In this document: piece by piece, positions 1-8,936 of the stretch
Position numbering within the stretch: the stretch's first letter is position 1
Layout: each line of letters starts with the position of its first letter
From: Ohtaekwangia koreensis
GTDB lineage: Bacteria > Bacteroidota > Bacteroidia > Cytophagales > Cyclobacteriaceae
Direction: 5' to 3'
Length of the DNA stretch: 64,000 nt
Assembly: GCF_900167975.1 (NCBI RefSeq)
Contig: NZ_FUZU01000005.1
Coordinates: 253,001 to 317,000 of the forward strand
Program-made: the position numbers and the translations under genes
The notes under the pieces: generated by a model
The model's database searches: none
Told to the model about the DNA's origin: nothing
The model's input: the letters and a program-made list of their open reading frames with translations, nothing else

Positions 1-169
1 TTGGCTTGAGCGGCTGCGTTTTCTGAAAGATCTTTACTTCCAGTTCGTCCTCTAATTTTTTCACCATCATGCTCAGCGTTGGCTGTGTTACATGACAGTG
101 CTCCGCAGCCTTTGAATGGTTTCGGTGAATATCAAGGGCAATAATATATTCCAGTTGCTGAAGATTCAT
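1..169 (-). CDS. LysR-type transcriptional regulator (OxyR-like), 3'-truncated by window edge
   Basis: The minus strand from the ATG at 169 reads through the first 56 codons of a LysR-family regulator with no stop. It starts MNLQQLEYIIALD and continues through a winged helix-turn-helix of the expected spacing, with AAEHCHVTQPTLSMMVKKLE as the recognition region. The effector-binding domain lies outside the window, so ligand specificity and any redox cysteines cannot be seen. It is divergent from ahpC-ahpD with about 130 bp between the two starts. This is the usual position of OxyR, the peroxide-sensing activator of ahpC in Bacteroidota. The OxyR assignment is inferred from context; the LysR family is clear. 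Confidence 0.88.
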   Translation of the reverse strand, partial: MNLQQLEYIIALDIHRNHSKAAEHCHVTQPTLSMMVKKLEDELEVKIFQKTQPLKP

Positions 170-258
170 TCGTTTGCAAAGATCGGTTAAAACGTTATAA
201 TAAACACTACCAATAATCTGATAAGTATTATCGATATGATTTATAATGTTTACAAATA

Positions 259-266
259 TATTTTTG
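259..266 (+). promoter_or_regulatory. Candidate -7 element of the ahpC promoter
   Basis: TATTTTTG fits the Bacteroidota -7 consensus TAnnTTTG and lies 34 nt before the ahpC ATG. The -33 element is not well matched, which would suit a promoter that needs an activator such as the divergent LysR regulator. This is a pattern match only. Confidence 0.4.
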
Positions 267-299
267 TGTTATTCACAATCAAACAATTTTTAAAATCAT

Positions 300-857
300 A
301 TGAGTAAAGGTATTCTTTCAGTTGGTCAGCCCTTCCCGGTATTTAAGAAGGCTGCTGTTGTATCACTTGAAAAAGGAAAAGAATTTTTTGATATCAGTTC
401 TGAAGACTTGATTAATGAAGAAGGTCGCTGGACTGTTATCTTCTGGTGGCCAAAAGATTTTACATTCGTATGTCCTACAGAAATTGCAGAGTTCAACAAA
501 AACTTTGGTGAATTCCGCGATCGTAGCGCGAACCTGATCGGTGCTTCTACCGATTCTGAATTTGTACACTTGGCATGGAGAAAAAATCACGATGACCTTC
601 GCGATTTGAAATTCCCGATGCTTGCAGATACTTCTAAATCATTGGCTGAAGAGCTTGGTATACTGGAGCCGAACGAAAAGATCGCTTACCGTGCAACGTT
701 TATTGTTGATCCTCAAGGTATCATTCGTTGGGTGAGTGTATACGATCTGAACGTAGGTCGTAATGTAAAAGAAGTTATCCGTGTACTGGATGCTTTGCAA
801 ACCGATGAACTTTGCCCATGTAACTGGGAAAAAGGTAAGGAAACATTGAAAGTATAG
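300..857 (+). CDS. ahpC: Alkyl hydroperoxide reductase AhpC (2-Cys peroxiredoxin)
   Basis: This 185-residue cytosolic peroxiredoxin reduces hydrogen peroxide, organic hydroperoxides and probably peroxynitrite. The peroxidatic cysteine is Cys58 in the motif FTFVCPTEIAEF. Near the C-terminus the sequence DELCPCNW supplies Cys172 and Cys174. This CxC arrangement resembles the actinobacterial AhpC that is recycled by AhpD rather than by the flavoprotein AhpF. The length is normal for the family. The next gene, 7 nt downstream, is an AhpD-like protein, and no ahpF is present nearby, so AhpD is the likely electron donor. The divergent LysR-type gene probably regulates it. The family call is secure; the physiological reductant is inferred. 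Confidence 0.95.
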   Translation: MSKGILSVGQPFPVFKKAAVVSLEKGKEFFDISSEDLINEEGRWTVIFWWPKDFTFVCPTEIAEFNKNFGEFRDRSANLIGASTDSEFVHLAWRKNHDDLRDLKFPMLADTSKSLAEELGILEPNEKIAYRATFIVDPQGIIRWVSVYDLNVGRNVKEVIRVLDALQTDELCPCNWEKGKETLKV

Positions 858-864
858 TTGAACA

Positions 865-1458
865 ATGGAATCAACCGTAACATATTCAGAAACCACGCAG
901 GAGTTCCTGGAATTTTTAAAGCTGGAAAAAGATTACAGCACCTATACACTTGATCTGCTGGAAGAAGGCAAGTCACGTTATCTCGCTGATCTGAAACTAA
1001 ACTTTAAGAATTCTTTCGAGAGTGAATATCTCTCGAAGAAGGAGATTTCTTTGTTGGGAGTTTCACTTGCTGTGAATGCTACCAACAAGATATTGCGTGC
1101 ATTCTTTTCAGACAATGCGCGCCAGGAAGGTGCCACTGCTGAAGAGATTGCAGAAGCTGTTGCATGTGCATCGCTGCTGAGCGCGAACAATGTGTTCTAT
1201 CGCTTTCGTCACTTCCTGAACAAGGAGAAGTATAACGAGATACCTGCTCGTATCAAGATGAACATTATGGCGAGACCTGTTACCGGCAAAGAGTTCTTTG
1301 AACTTATAAGCCTGGCAGTAAGCGCTGTAAATGGTTGCGAAATGTGTGTGAAAGCGCACGAAGCATCTTTGATCGAATTAGGTGCAAAAGAAGAACGCAT
1401 TTTTGAAGCAGTTCGCCTTGGCGCTGTAATCACAAGCTTGACTAAAGTAGTTTACTAG
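865..1458 (+). CDS. ahpD: AhpD-like alkylhydroperoxidase (carboxymuconolactone decarboxylase fold)
   Basis: This 197-residue all-alpha protein of the CMD/AhpD family carries the active site CEMCVKAHE near its C-terminus: Cys158, Cys161 and His165. It corresponds to the CxxC and His of mycobacterial AhpD. In that system the lipoyl domain of a 2-oxoacid dehydrogenase complex reduces AhpD, which then reduces AhpC. The gene starts 7 nt after ahpC and ends just before a strong terminator, so the two form a two-gene operon. Glu154-type proton relay residues cannot be assigned without alignment. The function as an AhpC reductase follows from the motif and the pairing. Confidence 0.92.
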   Translation: MESTVTYSETTQEFLEFLKLEKDYSTYTLDLLEEGKSRYLADLKLNFKNSFESEYLSKKEISLLGVSLAVNATNKILRAFFSDNARQEGATAEEIAEAVACASLLSANNVFYRFRHFLNKEKYNEIPARIKMNIMARPVTGKEFFELISLAVSAVNGCEMCVKAHEASLIELGAKEERIFEAVRLGAVITSLTKVVY

Positions 1459-1490
1459 TTAGTTTATATTGATAAATGTTGAGAAAGGAA

Positions 1491-1518
1491 AAAGCCCGGA
1501 GCAATCCGGGCTTTTTTT
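1491..1518 (+). terminator. Rho-independent terminator of ahpCD
   Basis: The perfect stem AAAGCCCGGA / TCCGGGCTTT with a GCAA loop is followed directly by a T run. It lies 33 nt after the ahpD stop codon. The stem is GC-rich, so this is a confident terminator. Confidence 0.92.
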
Positions 1519-1605
1519 ATGCTATAGCGGGTACGCTCTCCGTTGTGCTGGTATATATACTATATCCTCACGGGAGATATATTCCAGCTTGTAAGATATA
1601 TACCT

Positions 1606-2565
1606 TTAAAAATGACTCAACCCATCGTATAGTTTGTTGCCTGCGCTGGTATGCACGGCATACGTAAATCCTTTTTGCAGGCAGTACGCTCCATACTCAC
1701 CATTTTTATTTAATGCAAGAAAGCCTACTTGTACCTGTTTTGCTTTTTGAGGACTTTTCTTGAGTATACGTTCTACGGCTAGTCGGCACGCATCACCCGG
1801 GGAATGCCCCTGACGCATAAGTTCCACTACAAGGTGGCAGCCAACGATACGGATTACTTCTTCACCTACACCGGTAGAGGTAGCAGCACCAATCTCGTTG
1901 TCAACATATAGGCCTGCACCGATAATAGGAGAGTCGCCTATACGGCCGCGCATTTTATAGGCCATACCGCTCGTAGTACATGCTCCTGATAAATTTCCCT
2001 GTGCATCCAATGCGATGATACCAATCGTGTCGTGATTTTCAATGTTGGCAACAGGTTTATACTCCGCTTTCTTCATCCATTCTTTCCATGCCTTTTCGGA
2101 TTCTTTGGTGAGAAGCTTTTCTTTTTTAAAACCATTTGCAAGTGCAAACTGTAAAGCACCTTCACCTGCCAGCATAACGTGTGGTGTCTTCTCCATCACT
2201 TTACGTGCTACTGAAATGGGGTGTACTATATGTTCGAGGAAAGCTACAGAGCCGCAGTTGCCATGCTCATCCATGATGCAGGCATCCAACGTAACATGAC
2301 CATCACGATCGGGAAGACCGCCCAGCCCTACTGATGTTTCTTTTGGATCACCTTCCGGCACACGGGCACCAGCTTCAACAGCATCCAACGCCCGGCCTCC
2401 GCCTGAAAGGACTTTCCATGCTTCTACATTGGCTTCGAGACCGAAGTTCCAGGTAGAAAGCACGATTGGCTTCTGGCCTTCAATTCCCTTTGCCAGGCTT
2501 TTGCCAAATGGAAAAAGAGATGCGCCAAGTGCTGAGAGCTGGATGAATTTTCTGCGGGTAGTCAT
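1606..2565 (-). CDS. N4-(beta-N-acetylglucosaminyl)-L-asparaginase (glycosylasparaginase)
   Basis: This is an Ntn-hydrolase that cleaves the GlcNAc-Asn bond left after proteolysis of N-glycoproteins, releasing aspartate and aminosugar. Using the ATG at 2565 gives 319 residues that begin MTTRRKFIQLSALGASLF, which looks like a Tat-type twin-arginine signal, so periplasmic export is likely. The reading frame can extend 18 codons upstream, but that would bury the signal peptide. The autoprocessing site is NHDTIG, with Thr180 becoming the N-terminal nucleophile of the beta subunit, and GSVAFLEHIVHPISVARKVM is typical of the alpha subunit. The length matches the Elizabethkingia (Flavobacterium) meningosepticum enzyme. 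It stands alone and is convergent with ahpCD. Confidence 0.92.
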   Translation of the reverse strand: MTTRRKFIQLSALGASLFPFGKSLAKGIEGQKPIVLSTWNFGLEANVEAWKVLSGGGRALDAVEAGARVPEGDPKETSVGLGGLPDRDGHVTLDACIMDEHGNCGSVAFLEHIVHPISVARKVMEKTPHVMLAGEGALQFALANGFKKEKLLTKESEKAWKEWMKKAEYKPVANIENHDTIGIIALDAQGNLSGACTTSGMAYKMRGRIGDSPIIGAGLYVDNEIGAATSTGVGEEVIRIVGCHLVVELMRQGHSPGDACRLAVERILKKSPQKAKQVQVGFLALNKNGEYGAYCLQKGFTYAVHTSAGNKLYDGLSHF

Positions 2566-2653
2566 TGTATATTTTCGGTGGTTAAGATTTCTATTCCGGT
2601 TTAAGTATAAACGATGCAAAGTCCATGCCCTAACCTTTTTATATAGTTGGTTT

Positions 2654-4225
2654 TTACAAGGGTATATTTCCGTGTTTTTTCCGGGGAAGCTTCGCTACTT
2701 TGTTCTCCAGCATTTCAAACGCACGGATCAATTTTTCACGTGTCTGGTCGGGATATATAACTTCATCAATATATCCGCGGTGCGCAGCACGATACGGGTT
2801 TGCAAACTTAAGGGTATAGTCATCCACCTTCTCTGCTAATTTAGCTTCAGGGTCGGCCGCTTCTGAAATTTCTTTCTTAAAAATAATTTCGGATGCTCCT
2901 TTAGCTCCCATTACAGCAATTTCCGCAGTGGGCCATGCATAGTTCATGTCTGCACCAATGTGTTTGGAATTCATAACATCATAAGCACCTCCGTATGCTT
3001 TCCGTGTGATCACGGTAACACGAGGCACGGTGGCCTCTGAAAATGCGAACAATAATTTAGCACCGTTAGTAATGATTCCGTGCCACTCCTGATCGGTGCC
3101 CGGTAAAAAGCCGGGTACATCTTCGAATACCAGCAACGGTATATTAAAGCAATCGCAGAAGCGAACAAAGCGCGCTCCCTTTACACTTGAATTTATATCG
3201 AGTACACCGGCGAGCGATGCAGGTTGATTGCCAACAATACCTATACTGCGACCAGCGATGCGCGCAAAACCTACTACTATATTTTCAGCAAAATTTTTAT
3301 GCACCTCAAAGAAACTTCCATCATCCACTACACCGGTAATTACCTCACGCATGTCGTAGGGTTGATTGGGATGCACCGGGATGATGTCATTCAGTGCGGG
3401 ACGCTTTTCATTGGCGATCGTATAGGGCAACCGTGGTGCGCTGTCTTCACAGTTTTGCGGAATATAGCTGAGCAATTTTTTAATATAGGTGATGCACTCG
3501 ACTTCATTCGCACAAGCGAAATGCGTAACACCACTTTTTGAACTGTGTGTCTGCGCGCCACCGAGTTCTTCTGCCGTCACATTTTCATGCGTTACGGTTT
3601 TTACAACGTTCGGTCCGGTTACAAACATGAACGAAGTATTCTCCACCATTAAAACAAAATCAGTAATCGCGGGAGAGTATACCGCGCCACCGGCACACGG
3701 GCCCATGATCGCGGAGATCTGTGGAATAACTCCAGACGCTAATGTATTTCTGTAAAATATATCGGCATAGCCTCCCAGGGATACAACGCCCTCCTGTATA
3801 CGCGCGCCACCAGAATCGTTAAGCCCTATAACAGGCGCTCCGTTTTTCATGGCGAGGTCCATGATCTTTACAATCTTTTCGGCATGTGTTTCAGAAAGCG
3901 AACCACCGAACACGGTGAAGTCCTGTGAGAAAACATAAACCAGTCTGCCGCTGATCGTTCCATAGCCCGTCACGACACCATCGCCCAGGTAATATTCTTT
4001 ATCGAGACCAAAATCTTTGCTTCGGTGCATTACGAATTTCCCCAGTTCTTCAAATGAACCTTCATCAAGCAACAAGTGAATCCGCTCACGCGCAGTTAGT
4101 TTTCCTTTCGCGTGCTGTTGTTCGATCCGTTTTTCACCACCCCCCGTTAATGCTTCCTGATTTTGTCTTTCCAGTTCATCAAATTTTTGTTGTAATGCAG
4201 GTTCTTTGGTTGTTCGCTTGGCCAT
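2654..4225 (-). CDS. pccB: Acyl-CoA carboxylase carboxyltransferase subunit (propionyl-CoA carboxylase beta chain type)
   Basis: This 523-residue subunit of a biotin-dependent acyl-CoA carboxylase moves the carboxyl group from carboxybiotin to propionyl-CoA or another acyl-CoA. I chose the ATG at 4225 ([11 protein letters not shown]) because the longer frame has no family similarity upstream. Both crotonase-fold halves are visible. The N-half has [11 protein letters not shown] and [12 protein letters not shown]; the C-half has [19 protein letters not shown]. The Asp in GGAYDVM is at the position reported to favour propionyl-CoA in actinobacterial enzymes. The alpha (biotin carboxylase/BCCP) chain is not in the window. 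The family is certain; the substrate is an inference from that residue. Confidence 0.92.
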   Translation of the reverse strand: MAKRTTKEPALQQKFDELERQNQEALTGGGEKRIEQQHAKGKLTARERIHLLLDEGSFEELGKFVMHRSKDFGLDKEYYLGDGVVTGYGTISGRLVYVFSQDFTVFGGSLSETHAEKIVKIMDLAMKNGAPVIGLNDSGGARIQEGVVSLGGYADIFYRNTLASGVIPQISAIMGPCAGGAVYSPAITDFVLMVENTSFMFVTGPNVVKTVTHENVTAEELGGAQTHSSKSGVTHFACANEVECITYIKKLLSYIPQNCEDSAPRLPYTIANEKRPALNDIIPVHPNQPYDMREVITGVVDDGSFFEVHKNFAENIVVGFARIAGRSIGIVGNQPASLAGVLDINSSVKGARFVRFCDCFNIPLLVFEDVPGFLPGTDQEWHGIITNGAKLLFAFSEATVPRVTVITRKAYGGAYDVMNSKHIGADMNYAWPTAEIAVMGAKGASEIIFKKEISEAADPEAKLAEKVDDYTLKFANPYRAAHRGYIDEVIYPDQTREKLIRAFEMLENKVAKLPRKKHGNIPL

Positions 4226-4338
4226 CTGATTGAGATTTTGTCTTAAATATAATAGTCCACAGACAACGGACAACAGTCTTCACCTGGTTGGTTGACAGTG
4301 GACAATAAATTAGTATCTTCACGCGCCTCCTACCCCTT

Positions 4339-5280
4339 ATGAATAATAAGATTGCCATTATTGACATGGGAACGAACACGTTTCACCTGCTAATCGCTGA
4401 AGCAGACGAGCGCGGCTACCACATTATTTCGCGTGAACGATTGGCAGTGAAGATCGGAATGGGGGGGATCAATCAAGGAATTATTACAGAAGAGGGTATA
4501 CACCGCGCATTGCTTGCGATGCAGAGTTTTAAGAACTCGATGGAGCTATCCGGTGTAAACAAAGTTTTTGCGTTCGGAACCAGCGCGCTGCGGAATGCAA
4601 AGAATAGCGGTGACGTTGTGTCAAAAATAAAAACGCTTACCGGTATAGATGTCAGTATAATTTCAGGCGATAAGGAAGCTGAATATATATACATGGGCGT
4701 GAAGGCGGCCCTGCACATGGAGAATGAAAAATCGCTGATCATAGATATAGGAGGAGGCAGCGTAGAATTTATTATCGGAGATAACGATCATATTTTCTGG
4801 AAGCGAAGCCTGGAAATTGGCGCGCAGCGTCTGCTCGAGCAGTTTCATCGGCATGACCCGATCTCACCGGAAGAGATCAAAGCACTCGATGTATATTTTG
4901 AACAAGCTTTAATCCCTGTGTTCGATGCCGTGAAAATTCACAAGCCCGAAATCCTCATTGGTTCCTCGGGTACATTTGATACGTTGAGCGATATTTTCTG
5001 TATTCAGCACGATATTCATAAAACTTCCGAAGAGATCGAAACGCCATTGTCAATTCCGGGTTTCTACGAGATCTATAGTGAACTCCTTCGGAAAAATCGC
5101 GAAGAGCGCCTGCACATTCCCGGTATGATCGAGATGCGTGTAGACATGATCGTTGTGGCGAGTTGTTTGATCCGTTACCTGTTGGAGCATCACCCTTTTA
5201 CGCGTATTCGCGTTTCTACCTATTCATTAAAAGAAGGTGTGTTTGCTTCGCTGATCAGCGAGATGAAATCGCTGGCTTAA
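4339..5280 (+). CDS. Ppx/GppA family exopolyphosphatase or pppGpp phosphatase
   Basis: This 313-residue cytosolic protein has the ASKHA (actin/hexokinase-like) fold. The N-terminal phosphate loop is IAIIDMGTNTFHLLI, and the second phosphate motif is DIGGGSVEFIIG near residue 140. It has the length of the two-domain core and lacks the C-terminal HD domain of larger Ppx/GppA proteins, as is usual for Bacteroidota. It hydrolyses either polyphosphate or the 5'-phosphate of pppGpp; the sequence alone does not separate these. It is divergent from the carboxylase gene, with 113 bp between starts. Its stop codon overlaps that of the convergent DedA gene by two bases. Confidence 0.9.
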   Translation: MNNKIAIIDMGTNTFHLLIAEADERGYHIISRERLAVKIGMGGINQGIITEEGIHRALLAMQSFKNSMELSGVNKVFAFGTSALRNAKNSGDVVSKIKTLTGIDVSIISGDKEAEYIYMGVKAALHMENEKSLIIDIGGGSVEFIIGDNDHIFWKRSLEIGAQRLLEQFHRHDPISPEEIKALDVYFEQALIPVFDAVKIHKPEILIGSSGTFDTLSDIFCIQHDIHKTSEEIETPLSIPGFYEIYSELLRKNREERLHIPGMIEMRVDMIVVASCLIRYLLEHHPFTRIRVSTYSLKEGVFASLISEMKSLA

Positions 5281-5855
5281 GCGTTCGAGTTGGCTTCCGC
5301 AGCAATCTCTTTCATCGTTACGCGTTTTACTATAAATCCCACCAGTGCTCCAAAGCATGCAAAGCCTAGTACAATGAAGAGTATATTTTCTTCATATACT
5401 TCGGTCTTCAGGTTTAAAAATCTCCCGACAAAATAACCCACCGTGCTCACGGTGGTAGACCAGATTAATCCACTGACGATACTATAGATCAAAAACTGAA
5501 AAGGTTTTATATTGCTCATCCCGATGATTAGCGGAATGATAATCCGGAAGCCATATAAAAAACGATAGGTAAACAGGATCTGGATTTTATGGTGAAGGAA
5601 AAAACGAACTACCGGTTGAAATTTCTCTTTCAGTTTTGGTCTGCGTTCAATAAAATATTTTCCATTCAATCTACCAATGAGATAATATAGCCAGTCGCTG
5701 ATAAAGGAACCGGCAAAGCCGAAGAGTACAGTATAGGGACCTTCGAATAATCCACGATGGATCAACGATGAGGCTACCAGTATAGAAGTCTCTCCTTCGA
5801 AAAAAGTGCCTATCATCAGGGCTATATATCCGTATTCATCCAGAAATTTCTCCAC
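5277..5855 (-). CDS. DedA/SNARE-associated family inner-membrane protein
   Basis: The protein has about 192 residues and several hydrophobic segments. The DedA core is recognisable in YGYIALMIGTFFEGETSIL and the re-entrant/TM region FLYGFRIIIPLIIGMS. DedA proteins act in the cytoplasmic membrane, and family members are lipid scramblases or undecaprenyl-phosphate transporters. The start needs thought. The longest frame overlaps the upstream gene by 71 bases, whereas a GTG at 5855 lies 1 nt after that gene's stop and has GGAG 9 nt upstream. I prefer the GTG, which implies translational coupling to the AstE-like gene. Confidence 0.85.
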   Translation of the reverse strand: MEKFLDEYGYIALMIGTFFEGETSILVASSLIHRGLFEGPYTVLFGFAGSFISDWLYYLIGRLNGKYFIERRPKLKEKFQPVVRFFLHHKIQILFTYRFLYGFRIIIPLIIGMSNIKPFQFLIYSIVSGLIWSTTVSTVGYFVGRFLNLKTEVYEENILFIVLGFACFGALVGFIVKRVTMKEIAAEANSNA

Positions 5856-5856
5856 G

Positions 5857-6831
5857 CTATTGTTCTCCGAAGTTTTCAAGTCTGCACATATTGTCCATGC
5901 CAATGTGCATGAGTGCATCTCCCGCATTAATTACCGGAATATTATTCAATCCCACTACATAACCCGTTACCGGAGTCATTACCTTTTCTTTAAATTCTCC
6001 GAACGGATCGGTGATTGTACCTACCCACTCATCCTTCTGTACTAACTGCCCACAGTATACATTTGTTTGAAACAACCCCGCATTTTTTGCACGAATCCAG
6101 GTGGTGCTCCAGATGATTTTATTTTCAACATCCGGCAGAGGAGCCTCATCAATCATGTTGAGATGTTTCATCAGTCGCAACGTCCCTGCTATACCTTCCT
6201 TGATCGCATTCTGATCAAAGCGCAACGATTCACCTCCTTCATATACAATAATATTCTTGCCGCGCCTCGAAGCTTCCTTGCGCAACGAGTTTGGACGGAA
6301 AGGTGAGTTGAGCGTGAAGGGAGCATGAAAGGCCTGTGCGAGCTCTATATTTTTTTCATCGGTAAGCAATGCCCGTACCTGTGGATAGTTGGCCCGCATG
6401 GCACCACCCGTATGGAAGTCAATGCCGTAGTCGATGAATGGAATGACATCGTGCATCAAATGATAGGCTACGCGGCTTGCGAGTGACCCGTTTCGTGAGC
6501 CGGGAAAAGAACGATTTATATCTTTACCATCCGGAACATCGCGCGAGTAATTCAGGAACCCGTACATATTAATAATGGGCATGCAAATGACAGTACCGCG
6601 TTTAGGCTGATGCAAGCCACCATCCAATATTCTGCGGACGATCTCCATACCGTTGATCTCATCGCCATGCATGCCGGCAATGAGCGCGAGTATAGGGCCT
6701 TCCTCCAGACCACGCGAAACATATATAGGGGTATCAATAATGGTATGCGAAGGGAGTCTTGCAATGTTAATATCGATCTCTTTGAACTCCCCGGGAAGAA
6801 TTGCATGACCGGCAATCTTAAATTCTTTCAT
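5857..6831 (-). CDS. Succinylglutamate desuccinylase/aspartoacylase (AstE/AspA) family zinc hydrolase
   Basis: This 324-residue member of the M14-like AstE/AspA family has the zinc ligands in AGMHGDEINGMEIV (His54, Glu57) and the third ligand in GIDFHTGG (His139). A C-terminal beta domain follows, around residues 245-324. Family members remove an acyl or amino-acid group from an N-acyl amino acid. This subgroup commonly lies beside RimK-type ligases and retropepsin-like RimB proteins, as it does here, and is annotated only as a predicted deacylase. A role in trimming glutamate-type modifications is inference. It lies 116 nt downstream of rimK and overlaps the translation start region of DedA. 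Confidence 0.88.
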   Translation of the reverse strand: MKEFKIAGHAILPGEFKEIDINIARLPSHTIIDTPIYVSRGLEEGPILALIAGMHGDEINGMEIVRRILDGGLHQPKRGTVICMPIINMYGFLNYSRDVPDGKDINRSFPGSRNGSLASRVAYHLMHDVIPFIDYGIDFHTGGAMRANYPQVRALLTDEKNIELAQAFHAPFTLNSPFRPNSLRKEASRRGKNIIVYEGGESLRFDQNAIKEGIAGTLRLMKHLNMIDEAPLPDVENKIIWSTTWIRAKNAGLFQTNVYCGQLVQKDEWVGTITDPFGEFKEKVMTPVTGYVVGLNNIPVINAGDALMHIGMDNMCRLENFGEQ

Positions 6832-6947
6832 AAATCCACGTATACAGTCAACCGAAAGTTAAGCACTTTGGTTGGTTGTCTGCTAAAGTTATCGGTTAAT
6901 CGTTGATTGTGATACGGGGAAATGATTAACAATTCATCGATAAACGG

Positions 6948-7856
6948 CTACGCATTTACTTTATCCTTCTGGATTTTTTTCTTCATGGCGTGCTTCTCAA
7001 CGAAGCGAATCACTTTGCCTGCTATATCGACTTTGGTGGCGGCCTCTATTCCTTCGAGGCCAGGAGAAGAGTTTACCTCAATGATGAGGGGGCCGCGTTT
7101 CGAGGGAAGCATATCGACACCTGCTATACTTAGTCCTACTTTTTTTGCTGCCGTGATTGCGGCATGTTTTTCTGTGCGGCTAAGCTTTATTACTTCTGCT
7201 ACACCACCGCGGTGGAGGTTTGAGCGGAACTCGCCATCTTTAGCTTGTCTGCGCATGGCGCCTACAACTTCACCTTCAACAACGAATGCTCTGATGTCGG
7301 CACCTTTCGCTTCTTTTACAAACTCTTGTATAATGATGCGGGCATGTACACCATGAAACGCTTCGATCACTGATTGTGCAGCTTTTTTATTTTCCGCAAG
7401 AACAACGCCAAGGCCTTGTGTTCCTTCCAGCAACTTGATAATTACCGGAGCACCGCCAACCGCATCGATCGAATCTTCAGCATCTGCTGAGTAATCCATA
7501 AATATAGTTTTCGGTAATCCGAGTCCTGCGCGTGAAAGTATTTGCAGACTTCTAAGTTTATCGCGTGAGCGTATCAAGGCTTGTGACTCGACAGCAGAAA
7601 AGACTTTCATCATTTCGAACTGACGTACTACTGCAGCTCCATAAAATGTTACCGATGCACCGATACGTGGTATAATGGCATCAAAATAATCAAGCTTGCG
7701 TCCCTGGTATAGCACCACCGGATTTTTCTTTTCGATGAACAGCACACACTTCATGTGATCAATAATTTCTACGGTGTGACCACGTGCTTCACCGGCTTCT
7801 TTTATACGAAGAGTCGAATATAATTTTGGATTGCGTGATAATATAGCAATGTTCAT
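6948..7856 (-). CDS. rimK: RimK-type alpha-L-glutamate ligase (ATP-grasp)
   Basis: The 302-residue protein starts [20 protein letters not shown], close to E. coli RimK. RimK adds glutamate residues to the C-terminus of ribosomal protein S6 and can make poly-alpha-glutamate in vitro. The ATP-grasp core includes the [15 protein letters not shown] glycine loop and the metal-binding signature [14 protein letters not shown] near the C-terminus. It lies 8 nt downstream of the RimB-like gene, so the two are surely co-transcribed. A lysine-rich tail (KKKIQKDK) ends the protein. Whether this organism's S6 has a matching acceptor tail cannot be seen here. Confidence 0.92.
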   Translation of the reverse strand: MNIAILSRNPKLYSTLRIKEAGEARGHTVEIIDHMKCVLFIEKKNPVVLYQGRKLDYFDAIIPRIGASVTFYGAAVVRQFEMMKVFSAVESQALIRSRDKLRSLQILSRAGLGLPKTIFMDYSADAEDSIDAVGGAPVIIKLLEGTQGLGVVLAENKKAAQSVIEAFHGVHARIIIQEFVKEAKGADIRAFVVEGEVVGAMRRQAKDGEFRSNLHRGGVAEVIKLSRTEKHAAITAAKKVGLSIAGVDMLPSKRGPLIIEVNSSPGLEGIEAATKVDIAGKVIRFVEKHAMKKKIQKDKVNA

Positions 7857-7864
7857 ACGATCGT

Positions 7865-8317
7865 CTAACCTCTGTTTTGTTTTAAGGCACGTTGCAGTTT
7901 GCGTTTTTCCAGATAAGAAAGGTTTCTCTTTTTTACGTCAATGATAAAACGGTCGCGCAAGATTTTTCGTCCTATTAAGATCGGAAATTTAAGTGAACCT
8001 CTGTTGCTGAGCGAGAATTCTGTCGTTATTTCTTCGTTAAAAATTTTTAACGTTGTAACAATCACAAATCTCCGCTCAACTTCCCCAAAAGAATTTTTAA
8101 TGTTCCTTATTTGGAAATCAGAGCATGTAAATTTCATGCCTGTAAATTCCGGATGTTCTTCATCCAGCAATATAAATTCCAGTACACCATTATTGATTTC
8201 TGCACGGTGGCAATGTAAACTGGAAGTATAGGCACCGGTATCAATTTTAGCATGGATGTTATTCAAGCCAAGCTCGGGAAGGTCAACGCGGTCGTAGCGG
8301 CCAAGAATCTTTTGCAT
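7865..8317 (-). CDS. RimB/ATP-dependent zinc protease-like retropepsin (DUF785)
   Basis: This 150-residue protein has a retropepsin-like fold with the catalytic signature [12 protein letters not shown] (Asp26, Thr27, Gly28). I chose the ATG at 8317 ([17 protein letters not shown]). The open frame continues upstream into the next gene, but that stretch has no family similarity. In Pseudomonas, RimB is reported as a protease that removes the glutamate tail RimK adds to S6, and other family members are annotated as putative ATP-dependent zinc proteases. The tight spacing with rimK supports the same ligase/protease pairing. It probably acts as a dimer, as each chain supplies one Asp. The function is inferred from homology and context. 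Confidence 0.87.
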   Translation of the reverse strand: MQKILGRYDRVDLPELGLNNIHAKIDTGAYTSSLHCHRAEINNGVLEFILLDEEHPEFTGMKFTCSDFQIRNIKNSFGEVERRFVIVTTLKIFNEEITTEFSLSNRGSLKFPILIGRKILRDRFIIDVKKRNLSYLEKRKLQRALKQNRG

Positions 8318-8432
8318 GACAGATGGTTGCTGGCTGAAATATAATAGCCTGAATGTGTTTAAAAAAGTTGTGCCACTGCAATATGGCAGTGGCACCTTTA
8401 ATTCGCTATAATATTTTTTAGAAGTGTAATTA

Positions 8433-8936
8433 TTAGCCTTTAACCTTGAAGGCAACGGCTGTGTTTTCCCACTTTAATACCACTTCATCTTTTACAACTG
8501 CAATGTTAAAAGTTTCTACTGCAGCAGGCGTTTTAGTAGGTTTTACATTTACACGCAGCACATCATCTTTGTCTTTATAATTATAAGCGCCCCACTGTTT
8601 GCTATCGCTGTTGAAAATTACCGTCCACTCATTTTCACCAGGTATAGTAAAGAGTGCATATTTACCGGCAGCTAAATCTTTTCCTTCGATTTTTACAGGC
8701 TTGTCAAATTCAATCGTTGTGGCTTCGTTGGCTCCTGTTCTCCATACTTCTCCGTAAGGAACAAGTCCGCCTACAACTTTACGGCCTCTTGCAGAAGGTT
8801 GGCAGTAAACAATTTTAACAGTGGCAGCACCAACTTTTCCTGAAGTTTCTGCTTTGGGACTAGCAGGCTTGTCTTGCGCAAACGACCACGTGATCATGGT
8901 TGCGAATGCGAGTGTTAAGAATGCGATTCTTTTCAT
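8433..8936 (-). CDS. Secreted DUF2911 domain protein
   Basis: The 167-residue protein has a clear Sec signal peptide (MKRIAFLTLAFATMITWSFAQ) and a mature domain that matches the DUF2911 pattern. That pattern includes VKIVYCQPSARGRKVVGGLVPYG, then VWRTGANEATTIEF, then AGKYALFTIPGENEWTVIFN. DUF2911 proteins are common periplasmic or outer-membrane-associated beta-rich proteins of Bacteroidota with no established role. A 115-nt gap separates it from the RimB-like gene downstream, so it may be the first gene of that operon or a separate unit. Confidence 0.88.
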   Translation of the reverse strand: MKRIAFLTLAFATMITWSFAQDKPASPKAETSGKVGAATVKIVYCQPSARGRKVVGGLVPYGEVWRTGANEATTIEFDKPVKIEGKDLAAGKYALFTIPGENEWTVIFNSDSKQWGAYNYKDKDDVLRVNVKPTKTPAAVETFNIAVVKDEVVLKWENTAVAFKVKG

